DNA from: Taenia hydatigena
Taxonomy: Eukaryota; Platyhelminthes; Cestoda; Cyclophyllidea; Taeniidae
NCBI GenBank assembly: GCA_036345935.2
Contig: JADWOT020000006.1
Span: 14,544,519 to 14,608,518, forward strand
Direction of reading: 5' to 3'
Length of the DNA stretch: 64,000 bases
In this document: positions 60,401 to 64,000 of the stretch, one piece after another
Position numbering within the stretch: the stretch's first letter is position 1
Layout: every line of letters begins with the position of its first letter
Program-made: the position numbers and the translations under genes
Notes under the pieces: generated by a model
What the model was told of the DNA's origin: nothing
Databases searched by the model: none
What the model saw: only the letters and a program-made list of their open reading frames with translations

Positions 60401-60604
60401 TGTAGAGCCTAGAGACTTACCTAAAGCTGAAAGAGGAAATACTATTAGACTAGAATACATATGCATATGTACATTCGGCGAACAGAAGAGGTTGGGACCA
60501 CCGGCATGGCCCTGAGGCTAGTCTACTGGACGGCAACCAACCAAATGGCCAACCAAGTGCCCGTAACCGAAACTGGGAGTCAAGCAAACAGCAAACGAGT
60601 TACA
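60401..60604 (+). mobile_element. R2 LTR-like element, longer diverged copy
   Basis: It starts TGTAGAGCCTAGAGAC, keeps the GGCATGGCCCTGAGGCTAG core and ends CGAGTTACA (204 bp). Its order of blocks matches the family but substitutions are numerous. Flanks (ACCAA / AAATT) do not match, so it is old or its ends are misjudged. Confidence 0.65.
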
Positions 60605-61082
60605 AAATTATTTGGCTTTGATAGTGCTAATTTTATTGCAAGCGCGAATATTTGAACCTTGCTTTTGTTGAATTCTGGTGGTTATGTTACCAGATGTATA
60701 ATTTTCTACCTAACAAACATGACCTCGTTGTCATCCAGAAAACGTATTAACGTTGTCAACGCACTCGGATTCTTAAACCATTAAAGTTCTCCTAAAACAT
60801 TTGCCTTTGTTGAAGGTATTTTGAAGTCCTTATCTGCTACTTTTAGGTCCGAAAATTTTAGCGGTAATTGGTAGAATATTTGTTAAAACTTGAAAATGAG
60901 GGTTGATCGAGTAGATGAAAAAAAGATACACCTGAACTATGAAAACCGAACTCTGAGCGGTGAACACTCAGGAGTAGATATACTTAAATAATATATGTAA
61001 ATGCCTTACAGACGTGTGTAGCATTTAAACAGAATGAAAAGTGGGCGATTAATGATTTATTGTTATGTGCGTTTCATTGGAC

Positions 61083-61255
61083 TGCAGCGCCCTGAGGCTC
61101 CCTTAAAGGCGAAAGAAGGCAGAATATTAGAATATATATATATATATTCAACAGACGGAGGGAGATGAACTTGCTGACCCACGCAGCTAGGGCAATATGG
61201 CCACCTCTCTGTGATCCTGACAGAAACCGGTAGACCAAACAAACAAAGTATTACA
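61083..61255 (+). mobile_element. R2 LTR-like element with an AT microsatellite
   Basis: It starts TGCAGCGCCCTGAGGCTCC and ends AAAGTATTACA (173 bp). An expanded (AT)n run at about 61,133-61,149 occupies the place of the family's ATATATATTC block. The core lacks the GGCATGGCCCAGAGG segment. Flanks TGGAC / TAAAA show no duplication. Confidence 0.7.
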
Positions 61256-64000
61256 TAAAATTTAGTTTGCTCTAAAAAGGGGAACCGAGATGTGCAAAAG
61301 GAATGGGAAAGTTGCGCATTTGGCTGCACAACAAATCGGGCATTCAATGACCTCTATGATCCGCACTTCCTGCTGATCGTATCTGCTATGACCCTTGTGG
61401 TACCAGGCCACAAACCTAACATTCATGTGCGCTAAAGGTGTGGTTCGAGATAGCATCGGCACATTTATTGGGCACATTTTTGCCCCATACCTGACCGCGA
61501 ATTCTAAGAGAAAACTAGGAAGCAAAAACCATGCAGAATTGCAAGCAGTCACCTCACTTTCATCGACGTAGTATAGGATTCCTCCGTCCAGCGAATTTTC
61601 ATTGCACCACAAATTATCTCAGTTAGCTGACTGGCCAAGCTTCTTCCCTTTAGCCTCCATTTCTTTTCACAAACAAGGTGGGAAAGATTTGATGCTTTAT
61701 CAGCTATGCATCAGAGGTCATGAAAAGAAACACTATTGAAGCAAGTGTCATCAATGAATTCAGTTGCATGCACCCAAATCCCGACCTCGCTTCTGAAGTA
61801 AATGATCGGAAGCCCAAAAGAAACAGCATAAAATGGATTTTGATGACTACTATAGTGCTTTTCGCCAATTCGTTACCGTTGCAACTCAGATGTCTTACTG
61901 GCTCAATACAACACCGATCGTGGTTGGTTCGTTGACTAACTCAAATGCTGCTCGAAACCGTAATATGTTGTTGTTCTAAAACCGAGAATATCTTGCACCT
62001 ACTTCATGGTCCTAAACCCTATCAACTGGCTTTCAGCACAATTTAGTGCAACTACGTGTTAGAGAGTGGTAGAGAACATGTGATACACATTTGGGACAGC
62101 AGACTCAGGCAATAAAAATGCATGTAACATGTAATATTGATGGCTATGCTGCCCAAAGGCTCTATCAACAGGTTGAAGACCACTCAGTGTTATATTTTCA
62201 TTCAACTTGATTGTGGCTTCATATCTTCAACCTTATTATCATACTCATCGTGGGATTTTCGAAGTCTAGGTAATTGTGTTATGCTGAATAAATCCCATGG
62301 TTAAATTATTTGAACCTACTTAGTAATGGACGCAAAACAAACTTAATTCGTTCATATTCTCTTACTTTCTTCCTCTTTAATTTGCGGTTATTTCTGGTTA
62401 TTTATTAAAGCATGGCTATATGCTTTGATTTTCGATTTTCATGCTAAAAACTCCCTATTAAATTTGTTAAAATACGAACCGGTGGGTTAAAAGCTTGAGT
62501 AAAGTTAAGGTAAAGCTTTTAGAAGCAAACAAAAGCAATATTCCAACGGGCTTCGTCATTTAATCTTCATCTTCACTAGAAGAAAGCATCCCAGCAGAAG
62601 AAAATAGCTAATTTGTAAATATGATATTACCAGTATCGTATTTAATTTTAATGCGTTTCTTCCGCACAAGCTACAAGAATGGTGAAGTCGGCTAGAGAAA
62701 CTCAACAGAAGACCGAACATCCAAGGCTCCACTGCAAACGACACCATCTATGTTGCGACAATTCACTTGCCTTTCAATCTTAAAATTATTTGGGTAAATG
62801 CCAATGAGGGAAGGTTGTTATTCTTATCATTATTATTTTTTAAAGACACTTAATTGATAAGAGGGGCATATCTAGCCAAACAATTAAGAGCGTCATTTTG
62901 GAAAGCTGCAATCTCGAAAAATCTTATTTTATTTTATTGAATAGCTAATGTGTGAATCGAAAATGGACACCGTTTTCATCTCGTTGGGCATACAAATCAC
63001 AGCTCGAACGACATTTATGGCAGATAAAAGCGGTAGCCTCCAAAAAATCGGAAACGCAATGGCATTAGGTTTTTCCTTCTATACTATATACTTCAGGTTA
63101 TTTAACGATTGGTTGTTCCCATAAGGGGCAGTAAAACTGGGAACAATACGAAAACAGTGGCGAACGTAGTTTTATCCAAGCGGCACCTGTGGTTCGGTGT
63201 TATTACTGCCTGTTTGTTTAACTGAAAAGCCCACATTTTACCATGTATCTCGGCTCGTGAATGGACGCCTGTTTGACTATGAAGATGGTGCTTCAAATGT
63301 TGTCTTCTGAGGCCTTAAAGTGCTTTAAGGCTTAAGGGGGTTATTGAAAAATTTCGACTAGTGAACGTGGGCGGGTCGCAGTTGGACCAAATTAAAGTCC
63401 CGGTAATTGATAAGTCATATTTGAGAATTCCGCAACATTGATTGAGGAGTAACAAAGTTGGCCTGATTTAGCTGCACGTTGATTGCTCCACATTGGTGCT
63501 GATTCATCATTTGGCGCTCCAATCAATGAAACAAATAATCCTCCCATTCCAGCTTCGATGAGTTCCACTTCAGTTAGTTTAGAGTGAAAAATTCTCTGTA
63601 AATTGAGCTGCAATTTAAAAAATGAACTTAAAGCACATTAATCTTTTGTGAGAAGCATGATGCAGAAAACACGTAAAGAGCTAAAACGTGGATTTGGCAT
63701 GACACTAGGGAATCAATTCGCATGAAATAAGTTGCTCGTGAACACTTGGGCAGCGATGCAAGAAATATGCTTTCACATGGCAACATAATCACACTAAAAC
63801 GACACCTTTGCTCAAACGTGATGCCAAACCTTCGAGAATCAAGGTTTTTAATTGGCTCATCTCCTAGTAAATTTCTGGATCCCGATTATGGCTTCGTAGA
63901 CGTGAATTGCAATCAACAAGGCGCAGCTTGGTCGTCATTAGTTCAAGCATGAGTCTGAAATCGAAATCAAACGGTCCATCAACTGCAGCAGTATTTAAAA
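61256..64000. other. Intergenic to window end, nothing recognised
   Basis: No exon chain, RNA gene or R1/R2 repeat was seen. A short perfect hairpin (GCCTTAAAG-TG-CTTTAAGGC) lies at 63,312-63,331. Open frames at 61,262-61,612 (minus) and 63,392-63,613 (minus) are short and without family resemblance. Confidence 0.4.

Overview
This is eukaryotic nuclear DNA: intron-rich, AT-leaning, gene-sparse, with conserved metazoan genes and dispersed short LTR-type repeats. The mix of very small introns (31-43 nt) with kilobase-sized ones, and 700-bp terminal-repeat retrotransposons in miniature (TRIMs), suggests a parasitic flatworm, most likely a tapeworm (inference; no marker gene is present). Exons were rebuilt by hand from GT/GC...AG sites, reading-phase agreement and recalled resemblance to the human families. 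No alignment or transcript data were available.

Layout. 1-9.5 kb has no supported gene but holds several repeats, including a retroelement with two further elements nested inside it. On the + strand, 9.6-14.0 kb carries an intronless NEDD8-conjugating E2 (UBE2F-like) and a six-exon dynactin p24 subunit (DCTN3). 18.9-19.6 kb (- strand) is an INSIG membrane protein. It is divergent from a complete 21-exon cohesin ATPase gene SMC1 (19.8-26.4 kb, + strand; 1,235 aa reconstructed). A ROGDI homologue (partial, N-terminal exon not found) follows SMC1 on the + strand. 27.7-40.4 kb is gene-poor, with a solo LTR and a second repeat family. On the - strand lie PDCD4 (40.5-42.9 kb, seven exons, two MA3 domains) and a large eight-exon C2H2 zinc-finger gene (44.1-57.5 kb, 1,252 aa reconstructed) that I cannot name. 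57.5-64 kb is intergenic and repeat-rich, with an intact TRIM flanked by a perfect 5-bp target duplication.

The genes are housekeeping genes of unrelated pathways: neddylation, dynein transport, sterol sensing, sister-chromatid cohesion, translational repression and transcription. I see no operon-like functional logic. The most distinctive material is the retroelement biology: a complete TRIM, solo LTRs with target-site duplications, a second TG...CA family with eight copies, and a three-deep nested insertion. Next come gene-structure oddities: mini-introns, one of them readable in frame, GC-AG introns, and a splice acceptor directly abutting a start codon.
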